A stretch of 63,380 nucleotides of DNA, taken from contig NZ_JACJTB010000042.1 of NCBI RefSeq assembly GCF_014698475.1, positions 1 to 63,380 on the forward strand, in the 5' to 3' direction. Position numbers and translations under genes: made by a program. Source of the DNA: Nostoc spongiaeforme FACHB-130. Lineage in GTDB: Bacteria > Cyanobacteriota > Cyanobacteriia > Cyanobacteriales > Nostocaceae. The notes under the pieces were generated by a model that was not told the origin of the DNA, searched no databases, and saw only the letters and a list, made by a program, of their open reading frames with translations. Of this stretch, positions 36,666 through 45,420 are shown one piece after another (position 1 is the stretch's first letter; each line of letters starts with the position of its first letter).

Positions 36666-37585
36666 TCTTGTGTTAACCCCTCTCGCAGCGATACTTGTGG
36701 CTGATACCCTAAAATTTTCTGGGCTTGGGATATATCCGCAGCCGTGTGGCGTGCATCTCCCATTGCTTTTTCAATGTAGTTTTTCTTAATTGGCTGACCA
36801 ACAATTTCCGCCATTGTATCTAAGACTTCAGTTAACACAACTCGGCTACCACCACCAATATTAAAAATTTTCCCCACAGCTTCTGCTGCACTCGCCGCCG
36901 CCAAATTTGCCGCCACAACATCACTCACAAATGTAAAGTCCCGTGTTTGCTGTCCATCCCCATAAATCGGAATTGCTTCATCTTGCAAAATAGCCTTGAA
37001 AAACTTATGAAATGCCATATCTGGGCGCTGTCTCGGCCCATAAACTGTAAAATAGCGCAATGCTACAACAGGCACATTAAAATTCTTCTGATATAGTCCA
37101 CACAACCTTTCTGCGGCTAACTTGGTAATCCCATAAGGTGAAACCGGATGGGGACAAATACTTTCGTGGGTGGGTAAAGTTTCCGCATCACCGTAAACAC
37201 TGGATGTAGAAGCAAACACTAATCTTTTCAGATGTTTTGCATCCTTAGCTGCTTCTAATAAAACTTGTGTCGAATTGATATTCCGTTCAGTATAAGCACG
37301 GAAACCGTCACCCCAACTCGCCCTAACTCCGGCTTGGGCTGCTTGATGATAAATAATTTCTACATCTTGGAGTAAATTTTGCCAATCTAAAAATTGAATA
37401 TTTCCTTCAATTAATTTAAAGTTAGACCAGCAGTTTAAAAGAGCAATGTTCTTACGTTTTAATATCGGATCGTAGTAGTCATTAAACTCATCAATCCCAA
37501 TTACTTCTTCTCCTTGTTTCAGCAGTACTTCTGCAACATGAGAACCAATAAAACCTGCTGCTCCGGTCACAATAATTTTAGCCAT
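36638..37585 (-). CDS. NAD-dependent nucleotide-sugar epimerase/dehydratase
   Basis: A 315-aa extended SDR. The Rossmann motif GAAGFIGSH is near the start, followed by the YGITK catalytic Tyr/Lys pair, SSVYGDAE and a C-terminal RPDMAFHKFFKAIL substrate region. The opening and the DEFNDYYDPILKRKNIALL segment are most like UDP-glucuronate 4-epimerases (capsule or exopolysaccharide synthesis), but UDP-glucose epimerase activity is possible. It stands alone, with no polysaccharide cluster nearby. Confidence 0.88.
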   Translation of the reverse strand: MAKIIVTGAAGFIGSHVAEVLLKQGEEVIGIDEFNDYYDPILKRKNIALLNCWSNFKLIEGNIQFLDWQNLLQDVEIIYHQAAQAGVRASWGDGFRAYTERNINSTQVLLEAAKDAKHLKRLVFASTSSVYGDAETLPTHESICPHPVSPYGITKLAAERLCGLYQKNFNVPVVALRYFTVYGPRQRPDMAFHKFFKAILQDEAIPIYGDGQQTRDFTFVSDVVAANLAAASAAEAVGKIFNIGGGSRVVLTEVLDTMAEIVGQPIKKNYIEKAMGDARHTAADISQAQKILGYQPQVSLREGLTQEWRWVKGLY

Positions 37586-37790
37586 GTTCCCTCTTGACCC
37601 GTTTTTTTATATTTCCCTGATTGCAATATTCACAGGTTAATACTTATCTTGTATAAACGTCATCATTTAGCAGTAATGTTTAAATTAATCATAGAAACAT
37701 CGCAGAATTACTTAGGTATATTTATTGATATTTTCTGATAAAAATTTAATTTTCAACATAGTGGCTAGTTTTTAGTTGATCGCCTCTTGC

Positions 37791-37945
37791 GTAGGTTGGG
37801 TGGAACGTAGTGGAACCCAACAAATGCTATGAAGAAAACAAACTACCAAAATGTTTTACATAATTCCTATGGGTATTGGGTTACGGCGTAATATATACAT
37901 GGCATATTGTTTCCAATATTTCTTATGCGCCTTCACCCAACCTAC
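37791..37945. repeat. GTAGGTTGGGTG palindromic repeat, long copy
   Basis: A 155-bp element opening GTAGGTTGGGTG and closing CACCCAACCTAC. The inner sequence contains GGAACCCAACAAATGC and GGGTATTGGGTTACGGCG. Its last base coincides with the first base of the adjacent CTAGTACA element. Confidence 0.7.
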
Positions 37946-38069
37946 TAGTACAGGTTGGCGTAAATAAACAGACCATAAGAAATTGCTAAAAGGCTTGTAG
38001 TATCGTTATTCTTTCTTTTTACTTTTGCCTTTTTACTTTTGCCTTTTTACTTTTGCCTTGTTGTACTAG
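37945..38069 (+). mobile_element. Family-III mini-element, copy 2
   Basis: A 125-bp element from CTAGTACAGG to TTGTTGTACTAG, containing GGCGTAAATAAACAGACC, AATTGCTAAAAGGCTTGTAG and three TTTTACTTTTGCC units. It shares the interior with copies at 27321 (inverted) and 41993. Confidence 0.8.
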
Positions 38070-38263
38070 CCCCTAACCCCCAGCCTCTAGACTCTCAACC
38101 CAGGACTTGCATCAGTACCTAAATTAGTGAAAAATTGATCCGCGAGTAGTTCTAGTACAGCATGGTGGCAATCTGGCTACCACTGTCAATGGTGCAAGAG
38201 TTAAAAATTGACTTTTGACTTCCTAGACTGTTCTCGTGTCACAAGGCACGCAAGAGGAAATCA

Positions 38264-39544
38264 GTGAAAGTTTTAGTTGTAGGTAACGGCGGGCGTGAAC
38301 ATGCTCTAGCATGGAAATTATTGCAATCCCCGCAAGTTGAGCAAGTCGTCTGTGTACCGGGAAATGGCGGTACAGCTAATCTGGCAGGTTGTCAGAATTT
38401 GCCCTTGGCTGTGGATGATTTTGCGGGAATCAGCCAATACGCCTTAGCAAATCAAATTTCTTTGGTAGTAGTGGGGCCAGAAGTTCCACTGGCGAAGGGA
38501 ATTACAGACTACCTGCAAGCTCAAGGACTAATGGTATTTGGCCCTGTCAGAGCGGGGGCGCAAATTGAGGCGAGTAAAGCTTGGGCAAAAGCACTAATGC
38601 AAGAAGCTGGTATTCCTACAGCGAAGGCTGCGGTATTTACGGAAGCGGCGGCGGCAAAATCTTATGTGCAGTCTCAAGGTGCGCCGATAGTGGTGAAAGC
38701 TGATGGTTTGGCAGCAGGTAAGGGTGTAATAGTTGCTACAACGATGGAACAAGCTGAGAGTGCCATTGATGCGATTTTTCAAGGGCAGTTTGGCAGTGCG
38801 GGTGAGTTTGTTGTCATTGAAGAATGTTTATTTGGGCAAGAAGTATCGGTGTTAGCTTTGACCGATGGGTTAACCATTCGTCCCCTACTGCCAGCACAAG
38901 ACCATAAAAGAGTCGGTGAAGGTGATACAGGTGAAAATACTGGCGGGATGGGTGCATACTGTCCAGCGCCCATTGCCACACCAGAGTTAATGGCTAGGGT
39001 GCAAACAGATGTGTTAGAAAAAGCGATCGCCACTCTCCGCAGCAAAGGTATAGACTACAGGGGTGTACTTTACGCCGGGTTGATGATTACCCCAGCAGGC
39101 GACTTTAAGGTGTTGGAATTTAACTGTCGCTTTGGCGATCCCGAAACTCAGGTAATTTTGCCATTGTTAGCCACACCCTTATTAGATTTAATTTTGGCTT
39201 GTGTCGAAAAGCGTTTAAGCGAAGTTCCCATTACTTGGCACAGTGGCGCAGCAGCTACAGTTGTGGCGGCTTCTGGCGGTTATCCAGGGGATTATCAAAA
39301 AGGCAAAGTCATTACAGGCATTGACGCAGCCGAAACAGCCACAGTCACCGTATTTCATGCCGGGACAAAATTGAACGACCAACAGCAAGTAGTAACTGAT
39401 GGCGGACGGGTATTAAATGTAACTGGCACAGGCAAAAACTTTCAACAAGCGATCGCCCAAGCTTACACGGGGCTGAAATCTATCCAGTTTGAAGGAATAT
39501 ATTATAGGAGAGATATTGGTCATAGAGTGCTGAGTGCTGAGTAA
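38264..39544 (+). CDS. purD: Phosphoribosylamine-glycine ligase
   Basis: A 426-aa GARS, the second step of purine synthesis. N-terminal VVGNGGREHALAWKL, ATP-grasp motifs VKADGLAAGKGVIVA, ENTGGMGAYCPAP and FNCRFGDPETQ are all present. It starts at GTG 38264, preceded by AAGAGGAAA at good spacing. The last residues (VLSAE and the stop) are encoded by a GTGCTGA tandem repeat, so the natural C-terminus has been altered. It is followed by nblS 118 nt later, a neighbourhood I recall from other cyanobacteria. Confidence 0.95.
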   Translation: MKVLVVGNGGREHALAWKLLQSPQVEQVVCVPGNGGTANLAGCQNLPLAVDDFAGISQYALANQISLVVVGPEVPLAKGITDYLQAQGLMVFGPVRAGAQIEASKAWAKALMQEAGIPTAKAAVFTEAAAAKSYVQSQGAPIVVKADGLAAGKGVIVATTMEQAESAIDAIFQGQFGSAGEFVVIEECLFGQEVSVLALTDGLTIRPLLPAQDHKRVGEGDTGENTGGMGAYCPAPIATPELMARVQTDVLEKAIATLRSKGIDYRGVLYAGLMITPAGDFKVLEFNCRFGDPETQVILPLLATPLLDLILACVEKRLSEVPITWHSGAAATVVAASGGYPGDYQKGKVITGIDAAETATVTVFHAGTKLNDQQQVVTDGGRVLNVTGTGKNFQQAIAQAYTGLKSIQFEGIYYRRDIGHRVLSAE

Positions 39545-39590
39545 AAAACTTTTCCCCTAGCCTCTAGCCCCTAGCCCCTAACCCTACCCC
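39527..39590 (+). repeat. Heptameric tandem repeats at the purD 3' end
   Basis: GTGCTGAGTGCTGAGT (39527-39542) overlaps the final codons of purD. After the stop there is a CCCCTAGCCTCTAGCCCCTAG tract (about 39554-39590). These are two short tandem repeat families typical of Nostocales. Confidence 0.75.
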
Positions 39591-39662
39591 ATTAGTCAAA
39601 TTAACTGTTAATTTTTTAGTTGTTGGGGTTTATTACAAAAACTACTAACAACTTGATTGAAA

Positions 39663-41555
39663 ATGTTAGCTCTGTTAAAAACAATCCGAGAAGCGATCGC
39701 CAATTGGTGGTCAGATTTCACCCTCCAAACTAAGCTGTTAGCTGTTGCCACTTTGGTGGTTTCTTTGGTGATGAGTGGTCTGACCTTTTGGGCTGTAAAT
39801 ACAATTCAGCAAGATGCACGTTTGAATGACACCCGATTCGGCCGCGACTTGGGACTGCTGCTTGCTGCTAACGTTACCCCCCTCATTGCAGAAAATAATC
39901 TCACTGAGATTGCCCAATTTTCCCAAAGATTTTATAGCAGTACTTCCAGTGTGAGGTATATGCTTTATGCTGACGAAGGCGGCAAAATCTTTTTCGGAAT
40001 TCCCTTTTGGGAAGCAGAGGTGGAAAACTCTTTATTGACAATTGAGCGGCGGATACAATTACCAGAAGATTACCCTGGTGATGACGATAAGCCAATGGTG
40101 CGGCAACATAACACCCCAGATGGCATTGTCACCGATGTATTTGTCCCCCTCATCGTCAACAAAAAATACTTGGGTGTCTTGGCTATTGGCATCAACCCCA
40201 ACCAAACGGCAGTTATTTCTACTAATTTCACCCGTGATGTTACCATCGCCGTGTTTATCACAATTTGGGTAATGGTGATTTTAGCGGGGGTAATTAATGC
40301 TTTAACCATCACCAAGCCGATTAAAGAACTGCTAGTTGGTGTCAAACAAATCGCCACCGGGAATTTTAAGCAGCGCATCGATTTACCCCTAGGCGGAGAA
40401 CTTGGAGAGTTAATTCTCAGTTTTAATGATATGGCAGAGCGTCTAGAACGCTATGAAGAACAAAATATTGAGGAACTAACCGCCGAAAAAGCCAAACTCG
40501 AAACTTTGGTTTCGACAATCGCTGATGGTGCTGTGTTGATTGACAACAACATGCAGGTAATTTTAGTCAACCCCACAGCCAGAAGGATTTTCGGCTGGGA
40601 AGGTAATGATGTAGTCGGTAGTAATGTGCTGCATCAATTACCCCCAGCCATTCAAATGGAAATCACCCGTCCCTTGTACGAAATGGCTGCGGGTGAATGC
40701 GACAGTGCTGAGTTCCGCATTCATCTTAACCAACCAACTAAACGCACCATTCGGATTTTATTAACTACGGTACTTAATTTACAACGGGAAAGTATTAAAG
40801 GAATTGCAATTACTGTACAAGATATTACAAGGGAAGTCGAACTCAACGAAGCCAAAAGCCAATTTATCAGCAACGTGTCTCATGAACTGCGGACACCGTT
40901 ATTCAATATCAAATCTTTTATTGAAACTCTGCACGACTACGGCGAAGATTTGAGTGTAGAACAGCGTCAAGATTTTCTCAAAACCGTTAACCATGAAACC
41001 GATCGCCTGACTCGTTTAGTTAACGATGTTTTAGACTTATCTAAGTTAGAATCTGGTCGTAGTTACAACTTTGATGGTGTAGACCTCTCCCAAGCTATCG
41101 AACAAACCCTGCGGACTTATCAACTCAACGCTAAAGATAAAGGCATTGAACTCATTCAAGAAGTTGCCCACAGTTTACCGCTAGTCATGGGTAACTATGA
41201 TTTGTTACTCCAAGTCTTAGCCAATTTAGTCGGCAATGCTCTGAAATTTACCAAAGCTGGTGGTAAAGTAGCAATCCGCGCCTACCAATTAGATCCCAAA
41301 CCCAACTCCCAAAATCAATCTCCCCGTGTGCGCGTAGAAGTATCTGATACTGGTATTGGTATTGCACCCGAAGACCAACAAGCCATTTTTGACCGCTTCT
41401 TCCGCGTCGAAAACCGAGTCCACACCTTAGAAGGTACTGGTTTGGGTTTATCAATTGTCAGAAATATTGTAGAAAGACATGGTAGTAAAGTTCACTTGGT
41501 TAGTGAAGTTGGCATAGGGACAACTTTCTGGTTTGATTTAGCTTTATGTGATTAG
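39663..41555 (+). CDS. nblS: NblS/Hik33-type membrane sensor histidine kinase
   Basis: A 630-aa kinase I recognise as NblS (Hik33/DspA), the conserved cyanobacterial sensor for high light, nutrient, cold and osmotic stress that controls phycobilisome degradation and light-responsive genes through RpaB. Two transmembrane helices (about 26-46 and 184-208) enclose a periplasmic sensor domain. HAMP (about 208-262), PAS (about 275-385), HisKA with H407 in VSHELRTPLFN, and HATPase (NLVGNALKFT, DTGIGIAP, GTGLGLSIV) follow. ATG 39663 is preferred over a TTG two codons upstream. It lies downstream of purD. The stop is 1 bp from the convergent next gene. Confidence 0.94.
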   Translation: MLALLKTIREAIANWWSDFTLQTKLLAVATLVVSLVMSGLTFWAVNTIQQDARLNDTRFGRDLGLLLAANVTPLIAENNLTEIAQFSQRFYSSTSSVRYMLYADEGGKIFFGIPFWEAEVENSLLTIERRIQLPEDYPGDDDKPMVRQHNTPDGIVTDVFVPLIVNKKYLGVLAIGINPNQTAVISTNFTRDVTIAVFITIWVMVILAGVINALTITKPIKELLVGVKQIATGNFKQRIDLPLGGELGELILSFNDMAERLERYEEQNIEELTAEKAKLETLVSTIADGAVLIDNNMQVILVNPTARRIFGWEGNDVVGSNVLHQLPPAIQMEITRPLYEMAAGECDSAEFRIHLNQPTKRTIRILLTTVLNLQRESIKGIAITVQDITREVELNEAKSQFISNVSHELRTPLFNIKSFIETLHDYGEDLSVEQRQDFLKTVNHETDRLTRLVNDVLDLSKLESGRSYNFDGVDLSQAIEQTLRTYQLNAKDKGIELIQEVAHSLPLVMGNYDLLLQVLANLVGNALKFTKAGGKVAIRAYQLDPKPNSQNQSPRVRVEVSDTGIGIAPEDQQAIFDRFFRVENRVHTLEGTGLGLSIVRNIVERHGSKVHLVSEVGIGTTFWFDLALCD

Positions 41556-41556
41556 A

Positions 41557-41943
41557 TTACTGTTTTTGGGCGCAACCTTCTAACACTTTATTACCCAATA
41601 TCAAAACAGCCGAGTAAAGGTAGTTTTTATCTGACATTCCATCGCTACAAGCACTAACTTTTTGTAAAATCAATGTATTGTTACCCCTAAATCGGTACAC
41701 TCTGACCAAATCAGCAGGGCGACCTTGGGCTGCTAGAGGTTGGACATAAGGGAAGGTTTGTTTTTTAACCTCCGGCGAAGAGTAAACAATGCCATTTTTA
41801 CTAACAGTTACACTCCAAAAAGGTTCTGTACCTAAAGCGATAAATTTTTCACTACTAGGAGTGACTGCTTGCAAACTAGAACTGTACGCCAGTAAACTAG
41901 CACTCAGTCCCAAAAAAGCGATGTAAGAGATAAAAGCTTTCAT
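41557..41943 (-). CDS. Exported hypothetical protein (COG3650-like)
   Basis: A 128-aa protein with an N-terminal signal peptide (AFISYIAFLGLSASLLAYSSS) and a short domain recalling COG3650: LGTEPFWSVTVSKNGIVYSSPE, LVRVYRFRGNNTLIL and two C-terminal cysteines (SACSDGMSD, EGCAQ) likely bridged. Function is unknown. It lies tail to tail with nblS with almost no gap. Confidence 0.75.
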   Translation of the reverse strand: MKAFISYIAFLGLSASLLAYSSSLQAVTPSSEKFIALGTEPFWSVTVSKNGIVYSSPEVKKQTFPYVQPLAAQGRPADLVRVYRFRGNNTLILQKVSACSDGMSDKNYLYSAVLILGNKVLEGCAQKQ

Positions 41944-41992
41944 TGCTCAAGATTTTTAAAGAATGAATAGTGAGAATTCAATAGTCAGAATA

Positions 41993-42120
41993 CTAGTACA
42001 GATTGGCGTCAATAAACAGACCACACTGCGACCATGCTCACTGATCATCTGGAATTGCTAAAAAGCTTGTGGTATAACTATTTTTACTTTTGCCTTTTTA
42101 CTTTTGCCCTGTTGTACTAG
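41993..42120 (+). mobile_element. Family-III mini-element, copy 3
   Basis: A 128-bp element from CTAGTACAG to GTTGTACTAG, with the shared GGCGTCAATAAACAGACC and TTTTACTTTTGCC segments and a private CACTGCGACCATGCTCACTG insertion. The stop codon of the methyltransferase gene (minus strand, 42119-42117) lies in its terminal CTAG. Confidence 0.8.
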
Positions 42121-42971
42121 CCTTTCGCCTCACCAGTATGCCGGGTAGCAACACACATCAATGATAGGGCTGCTTGTGGTGAATTGGGATTTATCCCCGA
42201 CAAAAATTGAGCAAAGCGATACTTCCATTCTGACTGACCGTAATTACCCTCAAAAGTTTCTGCACCCAACTGATGATTGTGAGGGTAAGTTTTTACAGTA
42301 AACCCAAGGGGTTCTAAAGTTCTGTGAAACATTTCTGCTGTGACTCCATCCCCTGGACGGTGATGAACTTCGGTGGCTAGTCCCCAATTTTGTTCTGCGA
42401 CTGAAGCATGACCACCGCGTTTAATTAACCGATAAAGTCCTAAACGCAATTGCCATAACCACATACCCAAGCCTTGGAAATTCCAAGCACTGCGATGAGG
42501 ATCATGGTCGGTGATTAAAATTCCCCCAGGACGAACTAAACGCGCTGCTTCTGCTAAAACCACATCCATTTGATCACAATGATGCAAAGTGGCATTTACC
42601 GCCACAATATCAGCAAAACCAGAGGCAAAAGGCAAGTTATGGGCATCTGCTAACACAGGTACATAGCCAAGACTTTGCGCCATTTCCAGTCCGCCATAAC
42701 TCACATCCACACCAATGAGTAATTTTGGCTTACCGCCAAGTGTGGCAAAGAGATTACCAGGGCCGCAACCAATGTCTACTACAATTTTGTCATCCCAACT
42801 ACCTGTGGCAGCTTGCCAGCGAGATTTGAATATATCACTACGGTGACAAGCTTCAAAGTAGTTTTTTGCCCATTCAGGATGCCCAAAGTAATAACTATTG
42901 GCTTCAATTGCTAAGGTTTTTTGCGAGATGGGATAAATTAAAATGCTTTGTGCATCTAAGTCAGCATTCAT
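42117..42971 (-). CDS. Class I SAM-dependent methyltransferase
   Basis: A 284-aa methyltransferase from the ATG at 42971. Motif I VVDIGCGPGNLFATLG, motif II ADIVAVNATLHHCD and post-II LVRPGGILITDHDPH are clear. The substrate region has HASVAEQNWGLATEVHHRPGDG. The start is uncertain: the frame is open to 43067 (TTG), and a near-perfect AAAAAGGAGG lies around 43032-43041 but no ATG, GTG or TTG follows in frame for 20 codons. Substrate unknown. The stop codon is in the adjacent mini-element. Confidence 0.85.
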   Translation of the reverse strand: MNADLDAQSILIYPISQKTLAIEANSYYFGHPEWAKNYFEACHRSDIFKSRWQAATGSWDDKIVVDIGCGPGNLFATLGGKPKLLIGVDVSYGGLEMAQSLGYVPVLADAHNLPFASGFADIVAVNATLHHCDQMDVVLAEAARLVRPGGILITDHDPHRSAWNFQGLGMWLWQLRLGLYRLIKRGGHASVAEQNWGLATEVHHRPGDGVTAEMFHRTLEPLGFTVKTYPHNHQLGAETFEGNYGQSEWKYRFAQFLSGINPNSPQAALSLMCVATRHTGEAKG

Positions 42972-43475
42972 GTTAGATGCCAGGTAAGGTTTGAGGGTGG
43001 AATATTCAACAGCTTTGATAACTATTACCTCCTTTTTGATGAATAAACTGGGAAAATTTGTGAACAAAAATATAACTAAGCTATTTATTTGACTGTAATT
43101 TTTGTATTCTGCATAATCCGATTTACCTGGGCTGAAAGCTGAATTGTAAGTTGTTGATATTACTTACTTTTTTTAATTAACCTATCCTGCTTTTTCTAGG
43201 TAAGTCTTCCGTAAAATCTCGCAAATACTAGTTCTCATTATTTCTGTTGAAGGTTCATGAATTTAAGATTGAGGATTTTTGAAAATATACAAAGTTTAGG
43301 AAAAGTACGTGTTTTTGTTTGATGCTAAATCTTATACATATTTCGGAGTTATGGGTATGAATTCGGGTATATTATCGATTTTCTAATTTGATGAGATGCA
43401 ATTATCTGGGAAAATAACTTAAAGTAGATTTCAAGTTCTTGAAGCTGCTGTAAAGCCAATTATGATGAATTAGTA
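42972..43475. other. Intergenic region between methyltransferase and hydrolase genes
   Basis: About 500 bp, AT-rich. It contains the strong AAGGAGG-like site on the minus strand near 43035 and presumably divergent promoters. Nothing else was recognised. Confidence 0.4.
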
Positions 43476-44273
43476 ATGCCCAAAGTTCAGGTTAACGGAA
43501 TTGACATATTTTACGAAGTTAAAGGTACTGGTGAACCTGTGTTGTTGATTGCAGGCTTTATGTGCGATCGCACTTATTGGTCGCTATTGTTGCCACACCT
43601 AATCTCTCGGTATCAAGTTATTCGTTTTGACAACCGAGGTATCGGTCAAAGTTCTATTCCCAATAGTCCTTATAGCACTCAGCAAATGGCTCAAGATGCC
43701 GCCGCATTATTAGATATTCTTGGTATCAAACAAGCACATATTATTGGTCATTCAATGGGTGGTCAAATCGCTCAAGAATTAGCCTTGTTATATCCTAAAA
43801 AAGTTAAGAGTTTAGTATTACTTTCTTCCTTCTCTAAAGGCAATGAACGCTTTAATAGTTTAATTGAGACTTGGGGTCATCTTGCCGGAAAAATAGATTT
43901 AATGTTATATGAAAAGCTAATATTACCTTGGATATTTACTGATGATTTTTACTCTATTCCCGAAATGGTAGACCAACTAATTGAATGGGCAATAAACTAT
44001 CCTTTCGCACCGACAACACAGGGAATCTACCATCAAAGCCGCGCCATTATTAATCATGATACAACAGAGAGAATTAAAGATATTCATTGTCCAACATTAG
44101 TCATGGTTGGCAAACAAGATATTCTCACACCTGTAGCATTTTCTGAAAAACTTGCTCAACAAATCTCTCAAGCTGAACTGCAAGTGATTGAACATGGTGG
44201 TCATGGCTTTTTAATTGAATCCACAGAAATAGTTGCTCAAGCTATACTCAATTTTTTAAGTAAATTTAAATAA
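43476..44273 (+). CDS. Alpha/beta hydrolase
   Basis: A 265-aa alpha/beta-hydrolase-fold protein. The nucleophile is S93 in IIGHSMGGQIAQELAL, the oxyanion motif is IAGFMCDRTYW, and the acid and His lie in KQDILTP and EHGGHGFLIES. Close relatives include 3-oxoadipate enol-lactonase and haloperoxidase-like hydrolases, but substrate cannot be read from sequence. A methyltransferase gene follows after 26 nt, so the two may act on one small molecule. Confidence 0.9.
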   Translation: MPKVQVNGIDIFYEVKGTGEPVLLIAGFMCDRTYWSLLLPHLISRYQVIRFDNRGIGQSSIPNSPYSTQQMAQDAAALLDILGIKQAHIIGHSMGGQIAQELALLYPKKVKSLVLLSSFSKGNERFNSLIETWGHLAGKIDLMLYEKLILPWIFTDDFYSIPEMVDQLIEWAINYPFAPTTQGIYHQSRAIINHDTTERIKDIHCPTLVMVGKQDILTPVAFSEKLAQQISQAELQVIEHGGHGFLIESTEIVAQAILNFLSKFK

Positions 44274-44299
44274 TCATTTTACTTCTAATGAAATAAATT

Positions 44300-45124
44300 A
44301 TGGAAGACCTCAAACAAACAATAGCCAGCTTTGCAAAAAAAGATTTGGAAGTACGAAAAAATTGGTACTCGCCAGCAGCAGAGGCATATAACAAAGCTAG
44401 ACCTCGTTATCCCCAAAACTTTATTGAGCAAGTTATTCAGCTTTCCAAATTATCTCCAGATGCAAAAATTTTAGAAGTAGGATGTGGCCCTGGAACAGCA
44501 ACAATTTCCTTTGCTCAATTAGGTTATTCGATGCTTTGTTTAGAACCAAATCCAGATTTTTATGAGTTAGCTAAACAAAATTGTTACTTTTATCCAAATG
44601 TGGAAATTCACAATACTTCTTTTGAAGAATGGAGTTTGCAACCTGAACAGTTTGATGCTGTTTTAGCTGCCAGTTCTTTTCATTGGATACCAGCAGAAGT
44701 AGGATATCCCAAAGCGGCAAGTTCTTTAAAAGCAAATGGTCATTTACTTTTATTCTGGAATAAGGAATTACAACCGAGTTATGAGGTTTATCAAAGCTTG
44801 TCGACAGTTTATCAAAAACACGCTCCCTCTCTCGACCGTTATGAAGATTGGGAAGCCCAACAAAAAGTATTTCAAGAATTTGGCAATATATTAATTGATT
44901 CAGGCAAATTTCAAGATATTCAATTTGGGCAAGTTAAATCTGAGGTAGTTTACAGCACTGATGAATATTTAACGTTGCTCAATACCTATTCTCCTTATAT
45001 TAAATTAGAGCCAGATATTAAAAAAGCTTTATTTGCTGAGTTAAGTCAAAGAATTGATAATGATTTTGGTGGGAATTTGCTACTTTCATATATTTCTGCT
45101 TTTCATATTGGCAGAAAAATTTAA
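44300..45124 (+). CDS. Class I SAM-dependent methyltransferase
   Basis: A 274-aa methyltransferase. Motif I ILEVGCGPGTATISFAQLG, acidic motif CLEPNPDFYELAKQN, FDAVLAASSFHWIPAE and GHLLLFWNKEL are typical of the UbiE/trans-aconitate methyltransferase-like group. YNKARPRYPQNFIEQ in the N-terminal helix fits small-molecule carboxyl or O-methylation, but this is only suggestive. It is probably co-transcribed with the preceding hydrolase. Confidence 0.88.
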   Translation: MEDLKQTIASFAKKDLEVRKNWYSPAAEAYNKARPRYPQNFIEQVIQLSKLSPDAKILEVGCGPGTATISFAQLGYSMLCLEPNPDFYELAKQNCYFYPNVEIHNTSFEEWSLQPEQFDAVLAASSFHWIPAEVGYPKAASSLKANGHLLLFWNKELQPSYEVYQSLSTVYQKHAPSLDRYEDWEAQQKVFQEFGNILIDSGKFQDIQFGQVKSEVVYSTDEYLTLLNTYSPYIKLEPDIKKALFAELSQRIDNDFGGNLLLSYISAFHIGRKI

Positions 45125-45141
45125 AATTATGCAAATTATAT

Positions 45142-45300
45142 AGCAATCCTAAATCATTTGTGAAATTCTCTTTCTTTTCCTCTTTCTCTTTCTTTGTGTC
45201 CTTTGCGCCCTTTGCGGTTCGTTAAAAAATATCGAACCGCCAAGTCGCCAAGAGCGCCAAGATAAGAACCCAGAAATTTAACAAATGATTTAGGACTGCT
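45142..45300. mobile_element. Family-II palindromic mini-element with 26-bp terminal repeats
   Basis: Left end AGCAATCCTAAATCATTTG and right end CAAATGATTTAGGACTGCT match inverted over about 26 bp with three mismatches. The interior has TTTCTTTGTGTCC, GCGCCCTTTGCGGTTCG and an opposing CGAACCGCCAAG. A 77-aa ORF on the minus strand overlaps it and is an artefact. Confidence 0.75.
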
Positions 45301-45420
45301 ATAGCAGGAGGCTAGAAGTAAGTTGCACAAAATTAAATGCATTTGTAGAAATAGGGAACACTTCGACAAGTGAATAATTACAACCAATCACTTTTCAAAC
45401 AACTTCTGAGAGTTTCTTTT

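Larger units (their letters stand above)
37586..38263. other. Repeat-filled intergenic region before purD
   Basis: 678 bp without a gene. It holds an AT-rich 5' part, two abutting inverted-repeat elements (37791-37945 and 37945-38069), a heptameric CCCTAAC/CTCTAGA tract (38065-38095) and about 160 bp of unique leader before purD. Confidence 0.6.

Noticed and set aside
45154-45387. 77-aa minus-strand frame
   Set aside because: It lies mostly in the family-II mini-element and has a Lys/Glu/Arg-rich repeat translation (RKGRKGHKERERGK).
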